From Mycobacterium montefiorense (GTDB taxonomy: Bacteria > Actinomycetota > Actinomycetes > Mycobacteriales > Mycobacteriaceae), in NCBI RefSeq assembly GCF_003112775.1, contig NZ_BFCH01000019.1:166089-230088 (forward strand): a DNA stretch of 64,000 nt. The letters run 5' to 3'. A program made the position numbers and the translations under genes. Shown piece after piece: positions 17,656-25,979 of this stretch (its first letter is position 1; each line of letters begins with the position of its first letter). The notes below the pieces were generated by a model that had not been told where the DNA came from, did not search any database, and saw nothing but the letters and a program-made list of their open reading frames with translations.

Positions 17656-18420
17656 ATGGAGATCAAAGACGCCGTCGCCGTCGTCACCGGGGGTGCCTCA
17701 GGTCTGGGCCTGGCCACCACCAAGCGACTGCTCGACCGCGGTGCCCAGGTGGTCGTGATCGACCTGCGTGGCGAAGACGCAGTCCGCGAGCTGGGTGACC
17801 GTGCGCGCTTCGTCGAAGCCGACGTCACCGACGAGGCCGCCGTCGGCGCCGCGCTGGACGCCGCGGAGTCGATGGGCACGGTGCGAATCAACGTCAACTG
17901 CGCCGGCATCGGCAACGCCATCAAGACGCTGTCCAAGGACGGCCCGTTCCCGCTGGAGCAGTTCAAGAAGGTGGTCGGGGTCAACCTGATCGGTACGTTC
18001 AACGTGCTGCGGCTGGCTGCTGAGCGCATCGCCAAGGCCGAGCCGGTCGGCCCCGAAACAAGCCCAGAGCGTGGCGTCATCATCAACACCGCCTCGGTCG
18101 CCGCGTTCGAAGGCCAGATCGGCCAGGCTGCCTACTCGGCGTCCAAGGGCGGCGTCGTCGGCATGACACTTCCAATCGCGCGCGACCTGTCGCGCGAGTT
18201 CATCCGCGTGGTGACCATCGCGCCGGGGTTGTTCAAGACTCCGCTGCTGGGCTCGTTGCCCGAGGAGGCGCAAGCGTCGCTGGGTAAGCAGGTGCCGCAC
18301 CCGGCGCGGCTGGGTGACCCCGACGAGTACGGCGCGCTGGCCGTGCACATCGTGGAAAACCCGATGCTCAACGGCGAGGTCATCCGCCTCGATGGCGCGA
18401 TCCGCATGGCGCCTCGCTGA
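17656..18420 (+). CDS. short-chain dehydrogenase (3-hydroxyacyl-CoA/HSD17B10-like)
   Basis: This 254-residue classical SDR has the cofactor motif TGGASGLGLAT at 11-21, NCAGIG, and the catalytic Ser and Tyr-x-x-x-Lys in INTASVAAFEG and AYSASKGG. The sequence type is that of human HSD17B10, which acts on 3-hydroxy-2-methylacyl-CoA and steroids. It corresponds to Rv1144 and directly follows the methylacyl-CoA racemase. It plausibly performs the 3-hydroxyacyl-CoA step for the substrates released by the racemase. A strong hairpin terminator follows. Confidence 0.9.
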   Translation: MEIKDAVAVVTGGASGLGLATTKRLLDRGAQVVVIDLRGEDAVRELGDRARFVEADVTDEAAVGAALDAAESMGTVRINVNCAGIGNAIKTLSKDGPFPLEQFKKVVGVNLIGTFNVLRLAAERIAKAEPVGPETSPERGVIINTASVAAFEGQIGQAAYSASKGGVVGMTLPIARDLSREFIRVVTIAPGLFKTPLLGSLPEEAQASLGKQVPHPARLGDPDEYGALAVHIVENPMLNGEVIRLDGAIRMAPR

Positions 18421-18443
18421 GCGCGACCTAAGGTCCAAACACA

Positions 18444-18469
18444 AAAACCCCCGCGATAGCGGGGGTTTT
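18444..18469. terminator. intrinsic terminator
   Basis: A perfect 11-bp stem (AAAACCCCCGC / GCGGGGGTTTT) closes on a GATA tetraloop and carries its own T-run on the plus strand and A-run on the other. It starts 23 bases after the dehydrogenase stop. It would also end transcription of the small minus-strand ORF at 18557-18688. Confidence 0.9.
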
Positions 18470-18556
18470 GTTGGCAGAAAGATCAGTGAGATCTACGGAA
18501 CCAACGGGAGACTTGGGGTTCGGCCATAAGTAGCCGTGCAAGCAAGCTCATGATGG

Positions 18557-18688
18557 TCAGCTCGCGTTAGGTAGCGGGTGCCAGTCTTCAAGCTGCTCGG
18601 AGGTCTCACCTTCCACCAGCACGTCGCCGTGGTAGAGGGCCTCGAAGTCAACCTTGATGACGTCTGCGCTTGAGTCGTCGATCCACAT
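18557..18688 (-). CDS. 43-residue hypothetical acidic protein
   Basis: An ATG at 18688 opens a 43-residue frame beginning MWIDDSSADVIKVDFEALYH and ending in EDWHPLPNAS. The composition is acidic and protein-like rather than Arg/Pro-rich as shadow frames are here, and codons favour G or C in the third position. It is convergent to the preceding dehydrogenase, with a bidirectional hairpin between them. I do not recognise a domain and cannot name a function. Confidence 0.5.
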   Translation of the reverse strand: MWIDDSSADVIKVDFEALYHGDVLVEGETSEQLEDWHPLPNAS

Positions 18689-18908
18689 GACACTTAGCCT
18701 AAGAGCAACCATTAAGGATTCTTTGAGTCACGATTCGGAAAATGGTGGCAATTTACTCGCCAGTAGGTTCGTCTGAGGTGTAGCGCCGGATTTGGCCCAT
18801 GAGCGGCTTAGTTACCGCCCACTTTTCTAGCCAGACTCTTACTGTTCGCGAGTTTGAAACCGCATCGAACCAATTGGGCTCGTACCCCGTAGCTCGTGTT
18901 GGAATCGT

Positions 18909-18938
18909 TTGACACCTGTCACTTACCGCGGCTAGGTT
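18909..18938 (+). promoter_or_regulatory. sigma-A-like promoter with overlapping palindrome, upstream of mmpL
   Basis: TTGACA at 18909-18914 and TAGGTT at 18933-18938 are separated by 18 bases, matching mycobacterial housekeeping promoters. A short perfect inverted repeat, TGACA-CC-TGTCA (18910-18921), overlaps the -35 element and could be an operator. The mmpL start is about 55 bases downstream of the -10 element. Confidence 0.45.
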
Positions 18939-18992
18939 GCCGCGCATATGGTGGGCGCCCCCGCGGGACTGCCACCGGGGGAGGAAGCACAG

Positions 18993-21341
18993 ATGCTGCC
19001 ACGGATCGCTCGGCTGGCCATCGCCGCTCCGCGCCGAATCATCGCGGTCGGGGTGCTGGTTTTCATCGCCGCAGCGGTCTTCGGTATCCCGGTCGCCAAT
19101 ACCTTGGCCCCCGGCGGTTTCCAGGACCCGAACTCGGAGTCCGCACGCGCCATCGCGGTGCTGGCCGACAAGTTCGGGCAGAGCGGTCAGAAGATGCTGA
19201 TCCTGGTGACCGCACCCGCGGGCGCCAACAGCGAAGCGGCCCGCAAGGTGGGCACCGATCTCGTCGACCGGCTGCAGCACTCGCCGTTGGTGTACAACGT
19301 GACTTCCCCCTGGTCGGCGCCGTCGCAGGCCGCCGCCGACCTGATAAGTAAGGACGGCAAGTCCGGGTTGATCGTGATCAACCTCAAGGGCGGGGAAAAC
19401 GATGCGCAGAAAAACGCCCAAGCCCTGTCGGATCGGCTGGTGCACGACCGTGACGGCGTCACCGTCCGCGCCGGCGGGTCGGCGATGGAATATGCCCAAA
19501 TCAACACCCAGAACCAAGACGACCTCTTGGTCATGGAGATGATCGCGCTGCCGCTGAGCTTCCTGGTGTTGATCTGGGTGTTCGGTGGGCTGCTGGCGGC
19601 GGCGTTGCCGATGGCGCTGGGCGCGCTGGCCGTCGTCGGCTCGATGTCGGTGTTGCGACTCATCACCTACACCACTGAAGTGTCGATCTTCGCGCTGAAC
19701 CTGAGCACCGCGATGGGCTTGGCACTGGCGATCGACTACACGCTGCTGATCGTCAGCCGCTACCGTGACGAGCTCGCCGAGGGCCGCGACCGGCACGAGG
19801 CGCTGATCCGGACCATGGCCACGTCCGGGCGTACGGTGCTGTTTTCCGCGATCACCGTCGCGTTGTCGATGTCGGCCACCGCGCTGTTCCCGATGTACTT
19901 CCTTAAGTCGTTCGCCTACGCCGGGGTCGCCACCGTCGCGTTCGTCGCGACCGCATCCATCGTGCTGACCCCGGCCGCGATCGTGCTGCTGGGCCCGCGG
20001 CTGGACTCGCTGGACGTGCGCCGGCTGCTGCGACGGATGCTGGGCCGCCCCGATCCCGTGCGCAAGCCGGTCGAGCTGGGGGCACCTCCCGATCTCGGGG
20101 GAATGTTCTGGTACCGGTCGAGCAAGTTCGTGATGCGCCACTGGCTGCCGGTCGGTCTGACCGTCGTCGCGCTGCTGGTGATGCTCGGCCTGCCGTTCCT
20201 GCGGGTGACGTGGGGCTTCCCCGATGACCGGGTGCTGCCGCGATCCGCGTCGGCGCACCAGGTCGGCGACCAGATGCGCACCAACTTCGCGCACGATTCC
20301 GCGACGTCGGTGCCCGTCGTCATCCCAGATGTGCGCGGCGTCAGCCCGGCGGGCCTCGACGTCTATGCCGCGGCGTTGTCGCGGGTGCCCGACGTGTCGG
20401 CGGTATCAGCGCCGAGCGCGACGTTCGTCGGCGGAAACCCGGTCGGGCCGCCCGCGGGAGCCACCGGGCTGGCTGACGGCAGCGCGTTCTTGACCGTCAG
20501 CAGCACGGCGCCGCTGTTTTCACCGGCGTTCGACACGCAACTCAGACGTTTGCATCAGGTGCCCGGGCCGGCCGGCCGCTCGGTTGAGATGGCCGGCGTC
20601 GCGCAGGTCAACCGCGACAGTGTCGATGCGGTGACGGATCGACTTCCGGCGGTGCTGGGCGTGATGGCCGTGATCACCTTCATCTTGCTGTTCCTGCTCA
20701 CCGGCAGCGTGGTGCTGCCGGTGAAGGCGCTGATGTGCAACATGCTCTCGCTGACCGCGGCGTTCGGCGCGCTGGTGTGGATCTTCCAGGACGGCCATCT
20801 CGGCGCGTTGGGAACGACGCCGAGCGGCACCCTGGTGGCGAACATGCCGGTGCTGTTGTTCTGCATCGCGTTCGGCTTGTCGATGGACTACGAGGTGTTC
20901 CTGCTCTCCCGGATCCGTGAGTACTGGCTGCAGTATCGGCCGGCAAACTCGACCGCCAAACAGGCGCACGCCGCCAACGACGAGGCGGTGGCGCACGGTG
21001 TTGCGCGCACCGGCCGGGTGATCACCGCGGCCGCGCTGGTCATGTCGATGTCGTTCGCCGCGCTGATCGCCGCGCACGTGTCGTTCATGCGCATGTTCGG
21101 TCTCGGCCTGACGCTGGCCGTGTTCGCCGACGCGACCCTGGTGCGGATGGTCGTGGTCCCGGCATTCATGCATGTGATGGGCCGCTGGAACTGGTGGGCG
21201 CCCAAGCCGTTGGTGTGGCTGCACGAACGATTCGGCATCAGCGAGGGGCCGGCCGAACGGGCCTTGCCGATCGAGCCGATCACGATCCCGGTGCAGCACA
21301 ATGGGCACCCGGTTGCCGAGCCGGTGACGAAAATCGGTTGA
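18993..21341 (+). CDS. mmpL13: MmpL-family RND transporter, intact MmpL13 type
   Basis: This inner-membrane RND transporter of 782 residues would export a lipid or lipid-linked substrate. The layout is TM1, a large periplasmic loop, TM2-6, a second loop and TM7-12. The proton-relay Asp-Tyr pairs sit in TM4 (AIDYTLLIVSRYRDEL) and TM10 (SMDYEVFLLSRIREYW). I chose the ATG at 18993, preceded by GGGGAGGA at good spacing; the ATG at 18948 is an alternative. By position it matches mmpL13a and mmpL13b of M. tuberculosis H37Rv, which are split there but continuous here. The substrate is unknown and no MmpS or PKS partner is adjacent. Confidence 0.88.
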   Translation: MLPRIARLAIAAPRRIIAVGVLVFIAAAVFGIPVANTLAPGGFQDPNSESARAIAVLADKFGQSGQKMLILVTAPAGANSEAARKVGTDLVDRLQHSPLVYNVTSPWSAPSQAAADLISKDGKSGLIVINLKGGENDAQKNAQALSDRLVHDRDGVTVRAGGSAMEYAQINTQNQDDLLVMEMIALPLSFLVLIWVFGGLLAAALPMALGALAVVGSMSVLRLITYTTEVSIFALNLSTAMGLALAIDYTLLIVSRYRDELAEGRDRHEALIRTMATSGRTVLFSAITVALSMSATALFPMYFLKSFAYAGVATVAFVATASIVLTPAAIVLLGPRLDSLDVRRLLRRMLGRPDPVRKPVELGAPPDLGGMFWYRSSKFVMRHWLPVGLTVVALLVMLGLPFLRVTWGFPDDRVLPRSASAHQVGDQMRTNFAHDSATSVPVVIPDVRGVSPAGLDVYAAALSRVPDVSAVSAPSATFVGGNPVGPPAGATGLADGSAFLTVSSTAPLFSPAFDTQLRRLHQVPGPAGRSVEMAGVAQVNRDSVDAVTDRLPAVLGVMAVITFILLFLLTGSVVLPVKALMCNMLSLTAAFGALVWIFQDGHLGALGTTPSGTLVANMPVLLFCIAFGLSMDYEVFLLSRIREYWLQYRPANSTAKQAHAANDEAVAHGVARTGRVITAAALVMSMSFAALIAAHVSFMRMFGLGLTLAVFADATLVRMVVVPAFMHVMGRWNWWAPKPLVWLHERFGISEGPAERALPIEPITIPVQHNGHPVAEPVTKIG

Positions 21342-21450
21342 ATAGGGCTCACGCCGCGTTGGCGATATCGATAGCCATGTTGCGGATCGTCAGTCACGGG
21401 CGTCGCGGAGCTTTATGCTGAGGTCCGTTGTGGGTCAGATAGGTGGGGGA

Positions 21451-22257
21451 ATGACAGCAGCGGCGACAGCGACGCTTGACAACCCGTTTTTCGCGCGTGT
21501 GTGGCCGGTCGCGGCCGCTCACGAAGCCGCGGCGGTTCGGGCCCTGCGGCGGGAGAACCTAGCCGGCTTGTCGGGCCGGGTGCTGGAAGTCGGTGCGGGT
21601 GTCGGAACGAATTTTCCGAACTACCCCGCTTCCGTCGAGCAGGTAATTGCGGTGGAGCCCGAGTGGCGACTGGCGGTCCGCGCCCGCGCTGCTGCCCTCG
21701 CGGCGCCTGTTCCGATTGTCTTGACCAACGAGACCGTGGAGGGGTTCAGCGGCGGGGAGTCGTTCGACGCGGTGGTGTGCTCGCTGGTGCTGTGCTCGGT
21801 GCGCGACCCCGCGGCGGTGCTGCGGCGGCTGTACGCCTTGCTGCGGCCGGGCGGGGAGTTGCGCTTTCTTGAGCACGTGGCCAGCCCCGGTATCCGCGGA
21901 CGGCTGCAACGGTTTGCCGATGCGACAGTGTGGCCGCGGTTCCTGGGTAACTGCCACACCCATCGCAATACCGAACGCGCGATCGTCGACGCCGGATTCG
22001 AGGTGCACACGTCCCGGCGGGAGTGGACGCTACCCGCCTGGTCGCCCATGCCGGTGTCGGAGCTGCTGCTGGGGCGCGCGCCGGGGAGTTACTTAAGCAG
22101 GGCCGGCAGCCGCTGTAGCAACCCCGGCAACGCCTCACTCGCCGACTCGCGGATGCTGATGGTGGCGCTGTCGGACAGCGGCGTGGGCTCGGGATTGACC
22201 TCGATCACGACGGTGCCGCGCGACACCGCAAGATCGGCGAGGCCGGCGGCCGGATAG
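21451..22257 (+). CDS. class I SAM-dependent methyltransferase, C-terminus running antisense into the sirtuin gene
   Basis: A type-11 methyltransferase with motif I VLEVGAGVGTNF, FDAVVCSLVLCSV and LLRPGGELRFLEHV. The ATG at 21451 follows GGTGGGGG; an upstream frame extends to 21415. The recognisable protein ends near SELLLGRAPG at about 22090. The remaining 54 residues are read antisense through the sirtuin gene and look like a shadow sequence. A frame offset by one base would stop at 22094-22096. An indel near 22080 may therefore have extended the gene. It corresponds to Rv1147. Substrate unknown. Confidence 0.75.
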   Translation: MTAAATATLDNPFFARVWPVAAAHEAAAVRALRRENLAGLSGRVLEVGAGVGTNFPNYPASVEQVIAVEPEWRLAVRARAAALAAPVPIVLTNETVEGFSGGESFDAVVCSLVLCSVRDPAAVLRRLYALLRPGGELRFLEHVASPGIRGRLQRFADATVWPRFLGNCHTHRNTERAIVDAGFEVHTSRREWTLPAWSPMPVSELLLGRAPGSYLSRAGSRCSNPGNASLADSRMLMVALSDSGVGSGLTSITTVPRDTARSARPAAG

Positions 22258-22805
22258 ACGATCGCCGAGGTCCCCACTACCACCATCACGTCGGCCGCCT
22301 GGGTCGCCTCGACCGCCTGCTGCCAGGGTCCTTCGGGCAGCTGCTCGCCGAACCAAACGATGTCGGGCCGGATCAGGCCGCCGCACTCCGGGCACAGCGG
22401 CGGTTGCACCTCGAGTGCCGGTTCGGTCATCTCGGGCAGAGTCTCGCTGTAAGCTATATCGCAACTTGCACAACGGAATTCGAAAAGGCTGCCGTGTAGA
22501 TGGTGCACCGGCGCACTGCCTGCGCGTTCGTGCAAGTCGTCGACGTTCTGGGTGATGACGCTGACGTCGGCGTAGTCTTGCCACGCGGCGATGGCCCGGT
22601 GCCCGTCGTTAGGTTCGACGGTGCCCACCAGATAGTGCCGCCACAAATACCAGCCCCACACCCGCTCGGGATTGTCGAGCCAGCCCTGGGTGCTGGACAG
22701 CTCGTAGGGGTCGAAACGGGCCCACAATCCGTTCTTGTCGTCGCGAAATGTCGGCACCCCGCTCTCTGCGGAGATCCCCGCGCCGCTAAGCACCGTCACT
22801 CGCAT
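22089..22805 (-). CDS. NAD-dependent protein deacylase, sirtuin class III
   Basis: This 238-residue sirtuin removes acyl groups from lysines with NAD. GAGISAESGVPTFRD binds NAD, QNVDDLHERAG and His104 in HHLHGSL form the active site, and the zinc Cys are at 112, 115, 138 and 141. Tyr53 and Arg56 in the YLWR motif are the pair that confers desuccinylase and desuccinylase-like preference in SIRT5/CobB. I chose the ATG at 22805, which removes four residues (MFVG) and matches Rv1151c. It is divergent from a GntR gene with only 38 bases between the starts. Confidence 0.92.
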   Translation of the reverse strand: MRVTVLSGAGISAESGVPTFRDDKNGLWARFDPYELSSTQGWLDNPERVWGWYLWRHYLVGTVEPNDGHRAIAAWQDYADVSVITQNVDDLHERAGSAPVHHLHGSLFEFRCASCDIAYSETLPEMTEPALEVQPPLCPECGGLIRPDIVWFGEQLPEGPWQQAVEATQAADVMVVVGTSAIVYPAAGLADLAVSRGTVVIEVNPEPTPLSDSATISIRESASEALPGLLQRLPALLK

Positions 22806-22843
22806 GCCCACAAACATAGCGGTGGTTGGGTAATACTGGATAC

Positions 22844-23218
22844 GTGGAGCTGGGCGAATGGCTGCGGGTCGACCTCAAGGGCGGCCGGCCGTTGTTCGAC
22901 CAGCTCCGGACGCAGGTCATCGATGGTGTGCGAGAAGGCGCTTTGGCGCCCGGCAGCCGCTTGCCCACGGTCCGCGACCTGGCCGGGCAACTCGGAGTGG
23001 CCGTCAATACGGTGGCGCGTGCATATCGTGAGCTAGAGACTGCGGCCATTGTCGAAACCCGTGGTCGCTTCGGCACTTTCATTGCCCGCTACGACCCGAC
23101 CGACGCGGCGATTGCGGCCGCGGCCCGCGAATACGTCCATGTCGCGCGCGGACTCGGGCTGGGGAAGGCAGACGCGCTGCGCTACATCGAGGCGGTGCCC
23201 GACGAGGATCCGCGCTAG
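22844..23218 (+). CDS. GntR-family regulator (YtrA-like short form)
   Basis: This 124-residue regulator has a winged helix-turn-helix in residues 10-75 (PLFDQLRTQVIDGVREG, SRLPTVRDLAGQLGVAVNT) and only a short helical tail, as in the YtrA subfamily. I chose the GTG at 22844 (VELGEWLRVD), which matches Rv1152; a TTG at 22826 is possible. TAATACTGGATA-like bases sit just upstream, so the gene may be nearly leaderless. Its 3' end overlaps the convergent methyltransferase gene by four bases. It may regulate the divergent sirtuin. Confidence 0.85.
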   Translation: MELGEWLRVDLKGGRPLFDQLRTQVIDGVREGALAPGSRLPTVRDLAGQLGVAVNTVARAYRELETAAIVETRGRFGTFIARYDPTDAAIAAAAREYVHVARGLGLGKADALRYIEAVPDEDPR

Positions 23219-24051
23219 CCGAATTCGAGCAGCGTTAGGCATGGCCGCAGCGCTCTGAAAACACGGGCGCGATAGATCATCGACACCGCGGCGTTGAAGG
23301 CGCGACCGCGTCCCGGTGGTAGCCGCAAATCGTGGACCGCCCGGACACCCGGCACGTTGTGCACCAGGTCAGCCACCTGGGCAATCGACAGGCTGAACGG
23401 CAACGGCGGCCCCTTGTAACGTCGCGAGGTTCGCGTGCCGCGCCGGCTCACCCGGGACACCCAAGTGGGGGGCAGGTCGAACATCATCGCGCCGCCGGGA
23501 AATCTTTTGGCGCACTGGGTAATCAACCCCATCGACTGCTCGGGTTGTAGATACATCAGCAGCCCCTCGGCGGTGATGAACACGCCGCCGGCCGGGTCCA
23601 CCGAGTCCATCCAGCTGTAGTCCAGGGCCGACTGCGCGCACACCGACACCCGCGGCGAGGTCGGCAGCAGCCGGGCTCGAACATCGACAACCTCGGGTAA
23701 ATCGACTGTCAGCCAACGGAATTGAGCGTCCGGAAGGGCATCGTCCAGCCGCCAGAAGCTGGTTTGCAGGCCCTCGGCCAACGCAGCGACCGTGGCAGTC
23801 GGGCGCGCAGCCAGATAAGACGCGGTCTGGGTGTCGAAGAGCCGTGCGCGCAGCGCGATGTCCTGGCGAGGCGGGCCGAACTTCGCGAAGTCGTAGTCGA
23901 TCGAATCGGCCAGCGCGATCGCCGTCGGATCGACGATCAGGGGTTCGGGGCGGCGTGCTTCTTGTGCCCGCGCATTCAGCGTCAGCAGGGCGGTCTCGGA
24001 GACGCCGTCCAGGGAAACCTTGTCTTTCTCGGGATCTTGAGCGGGGGCCAT
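23215..24051 (-). CDS. omt: leucine carboxyl methyltransferase-family (LCM) SAM methyltransferase
   Basis: This 278-residue protein resembles the LCM/O-methyltransferase family common in mycobacteria: SETALLTLNARAQEARRP, then DPTAIALADSIDYDF, FLRWLTVDLPEVVDVR-like SAM contacts (FRWLTVDLPEV) and ITAEGLLMYL. It corresponds to Rv1153c. I chose the ATG at 24051; the longer frame reads back over the DUF1697 gene. It sits 34 bases downstream of that gene on the same strand. The methyl acceptor is unknown. Confidence 0.82.
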   Translation of the reverse strand: MAPAQDPEKDKVSLDGVSETALLTLNARAQEARRPEPLIVDPTAIALADSIDYDFAKFGPPRQDIALRARLFDTQTASYLAARPTATVAALAEGLQTSFWRLDDALPDAQFRWLTVDLPEVVDVRARLLPTSPRVSVCAQSALDYSWMDSVDPAGGVFITAEGLLMYLQPEQSMGLITQCAKRFPGGAMMFDLPPTWVSRVSRRGTRTSRRYKGPPLPFSLSIAQVADLVHNVPGVRAVHDLRLPPGRGRAFNAAVSMIYRARVFRALRPCLTLLEFG

Positions 24052-24085
24052 CGAGCCAAACCTTACCGATGTTTGCCCGTGGACA

Positions 24086-24619
24086 TCAGCGCAGCAGTTT
24101 GGCCAGAGTGCGCAGGTTGCGTGTCGTGGTCGACGACTTGTACCGCGCCTTGCCCATCGTCTTGCCGATCGTGCTGTCCAGCGTGCTGCCCTTGGGCACC
24201 TGCCAGTAGATGACGCCGTCACCGCGGCTGATCTTCTCGTCGGGGCCGGCTTTATCGGCCAGCGCGGCGAGCTCTTCGAGCACCGCGGCGCCACCGTCTG
24301 GTGCGGCGACGAACGTGACGTAGGACTGATAGCCGTCGACCTCGGGCTCGAACGGGTAGGCGTCGAGGATGGCGCGCACCGCCTCGACGTCGTAGGCCAG
24401 CACCCACGCGTCGTAACCGAACCTTTCGCGCAAGGTGGCTTCGGCCTTCTTGCGCACCCCGGCCGTCTTGGCCGACGACTCCAGCGCCACGTTGCCACTG
24501 GCCAGGATGGTGCGCACGGCTGTGAACCCCGCGTCGGTGAGGGCCGCCGCGACTTCGGCCATTTTGAGATTGATGCCGCCGACGTTGACGCCGCGCAGGA
24601 ACAGGGCGTACTTGGTCAT
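24086..24619 (-). CDS. DUF1697 protein
   Basis: This 177-residue protein is a typical DUF1697 member: it opens with KYALFLRGVNVGGINLKMAE, continues with ILASGNVALES and ends with the TIGKTMGKARYKSSTTTRNLRTL-type helix (TTTRNLRTLAKLL). The family has no established function. It corresponds to Rv1154c. The ATG at 24619 lies 35 bases from the divergent flavoprotein start, so both genes share a very short promoter region. Confidence 0.88.
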   Translation of the reverse strand: MTKYALFLRGVNVGGINLKMAEVAAALTDAGFTAVRTILASGNVALESSAKTAGVRKKAEATLRERFGYDAWVLAYDVEAVRAILDAYPFEPEVDGYQSYVTFVAAPDGGAAVLEELAALADKAGPDEKISRGDGVIYWQVPKGSTLDSTIGKTMGKARYKSSTTTRNLRTLAKLLR

Positions 24620-24654
24620 GATCCGATTGCACCAGAACGACGTAGTCTCTGGGG

Positions 24655-25098
24655 ATGGGACGCCAAGTCTTCGACGACAAGCTGCTGGCACTGATCAAAG
24701 GGAACTCCCTCGGGGTGCTGGCCACGATCAAGCGCGACGGGCGGCCGCAACTGTCAAACGTGAGCTATCACTTCGACCCGCGTGAGTTGGTGATTCGGGT
24801 ATCGATCACCGAGCCGCGGGCCAAAACTCGCAATCTGCGCCGGGACCCGCGGGCTTCGGTGCTAGTCGACTCCGACGACGGCTGGTGCTATGCCGTCGCC
24901 GAGGGCACGGCGGAACTGACGCCCCCGGCCGCCGCGCCCGACGACGACACCGTCGAAGCGCTGATTGCGTTGTATCGCAACATCGCCGGTGAGCATCCGG
25001 ATTGGGACGAGTACCGCGACGCGATGGTCACCGATCGGCGAGTGGTGCTGACGCTGCCGATCTCGCACCTCTATGGCATGCCTCCGGGCAAGCGGTAG
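24655..25098 (+). CDS. F420/FMN-binding split-barrel reductase (FDOR-B, Rv1155-like)
   Basis: This 147-residue pyridoxamine-5'-phosphate-oxidase-fold protein matches Rv1155: LLALIKGNSLGVLATIKRDG, SNVSYHFDP, RAKTRNLRRDPRASVLV and the C-terminal RRVVLTLPISHLYG. Rv1155 was first thought to be a PNP oxidase but binds F420 rather than FMN, so an F420-dependent reductase is likelier. The F420 biosynthesis gene fbiC is in this same window. The natural substrate is unknown. Confidence 0.88.
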   Translation: MGRQVFDDKLLALIKGNSLGVLATIKRDGRPQLSNVSYHFDPRELVIRVSITEPRAKTRNLRRDPRASVLVDSDDGWCYAVAEGTAELTPPAAAPDDDTVEALIALYRNIAGEHPDWDEYRDAMVTDRRVVLTLPISHLYGMPPGKR

Positions 25099-25117
25099 TC
25101 GGGCTAGGCTTGCCGGT

Positions 25118-25312
25118 ATGGCTGAATCGAACTCCAAGCAGGACGCTTCGGGGGCAGAGGACGAGAACAAGCGCAAGTTTCGCGAAGCCCTGGAACGCAA
25201 GATGTCCAACTCTGCGGGCGGATCCGACCACAAAGATGGTGGCGGCAAGCAGTCTCGCGCGCATGGAGCCGCGGGCAGCCGTCGGGAATTCCGTCGCAAG
25301 AGCGGCGGCTAA
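25118..25312 (+). CDS. small charged DUF5302-like protein
   Basis: A 64-residue highly charged protein, MAESNSKQDASGAEDENKRK at the N-terminus and a Gly/Arg-rich end (GSRREFRRKSGG). It starts 20 bases after the flavoprotein stop and probably shares its transcript. It resembles the small DUF5302 proteins that accompany Rv1155 in mycobacteria (Rv1155A). It is probably disordered. No function is known. Confidence 0.7.
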   Translation: MAESNSKQDASGAEDENKRKFREALERKMSNSAGGSDHKDGGGKQSRAHGAAGSRREFRRKSGG

Positions 25313-25338
25313 ACCCGTTGGTATAACCGGCTTTTCGG

Positions 25339-25869
25339 CTAGCTTTGGCGCGAGCGCAATAGGCTGACCGAAGGGTCTGCTTGGCCCGGCTTTCCACGCA
25401 GGCTTCCCCGGGTGCTGGGATGCTCGAAGTTGAGCTGAGACGGATCGTTTTGGTATGCCCAATCCGCGATGATCGTGCGCTGGAGGAACTTCCAGCGGCC
25501 GTCGTGGCGGATGTAGGTGTCCAGGTACCGGCCGCCGATGACGACGTCGATGTCGTGTTCTGGACCGGCGAAGGTGTGAAACACCAGGCAGTAGATCTCG
25601 CCGCGGGCGCCGTCCTCCTCGACTACGAAGTTCGTGGTGGTGATGTTGTGTTGGGAGACACGTACATACGGCTCCGCCGCCTGTAGCTGCGCGATGAACT
25701 GTTCGACGCCGCCCGACGAGAACGAGCCGTGCGCGTCGGTCGCCTCGGGGTGGTAGAGGCTGCGAAGCGTTTCATAGTCGGCACGGTCGACGGCCCGGCA
25801 ATAGGCGGCGACGAGCGCGTGCAGTTCGTCGCGGTCCAGCATCAGTGCCAATTTCGCCTCGTCTACCAC
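25339..25869 (-). CDS. SnoaL-like / NTF2-fold protein
   Basis: This 176-residue protein has the NTF2-like cone fold pattern: an N-terminal helix (LDRDELHALVAAYCRAVDR), YHPEATDAHGSF, then strands ending GRYLDTYIRHDGRWKFLQRTI. That final pattern is typical of SnoaL_4 and ring-hydroxylating dioxygenase beta-like domains. It could be a small hydrolase, isomerase or dehydratase acting on a lipid or polyketide. No partner gene is adjacent. It is divergent from the glycosylase gene with 110 bases between starts. Confidence 0.8.
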   Translation of the reverse strand: MVDEAKLALMLDRDELHALVAAYCRAVDRADYETLRSLYHPEATDAHGSFSSGGVEQFIAQLQAAEPYVRVSQHNITTTNFVVEEDGARGEIYCLVFHTFAGPEHDIDVVIGGRYLDTYIRHDGRWKFLQRTIIADWAYQNDPSQLNFEHPSTRGSLRGKPGQADPSVSLLRSRQS

Positions 25870-25979
25870 CAGGTCACGATAACTCGGCGGTTATCCGCTG
25901 GTCGCTACCGCCTTTCCGGTAGGTAGTCTGTCGATCACATAGGTCATCGGTCTTTGGGTGTTCAGCGGAAGGTTGGTCG

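Noticed and set aside
18753..18947. 64-residue minus-strand ORF ending EPNWFDAV...TSDEPTGE, divergent from mmpL
   Set aside because: The composition is protein-like, but third-position GC is low for this genome, and the frame's start lies inside the likely mmpL promoter. It may be a remnant; I could not support it as a gene.
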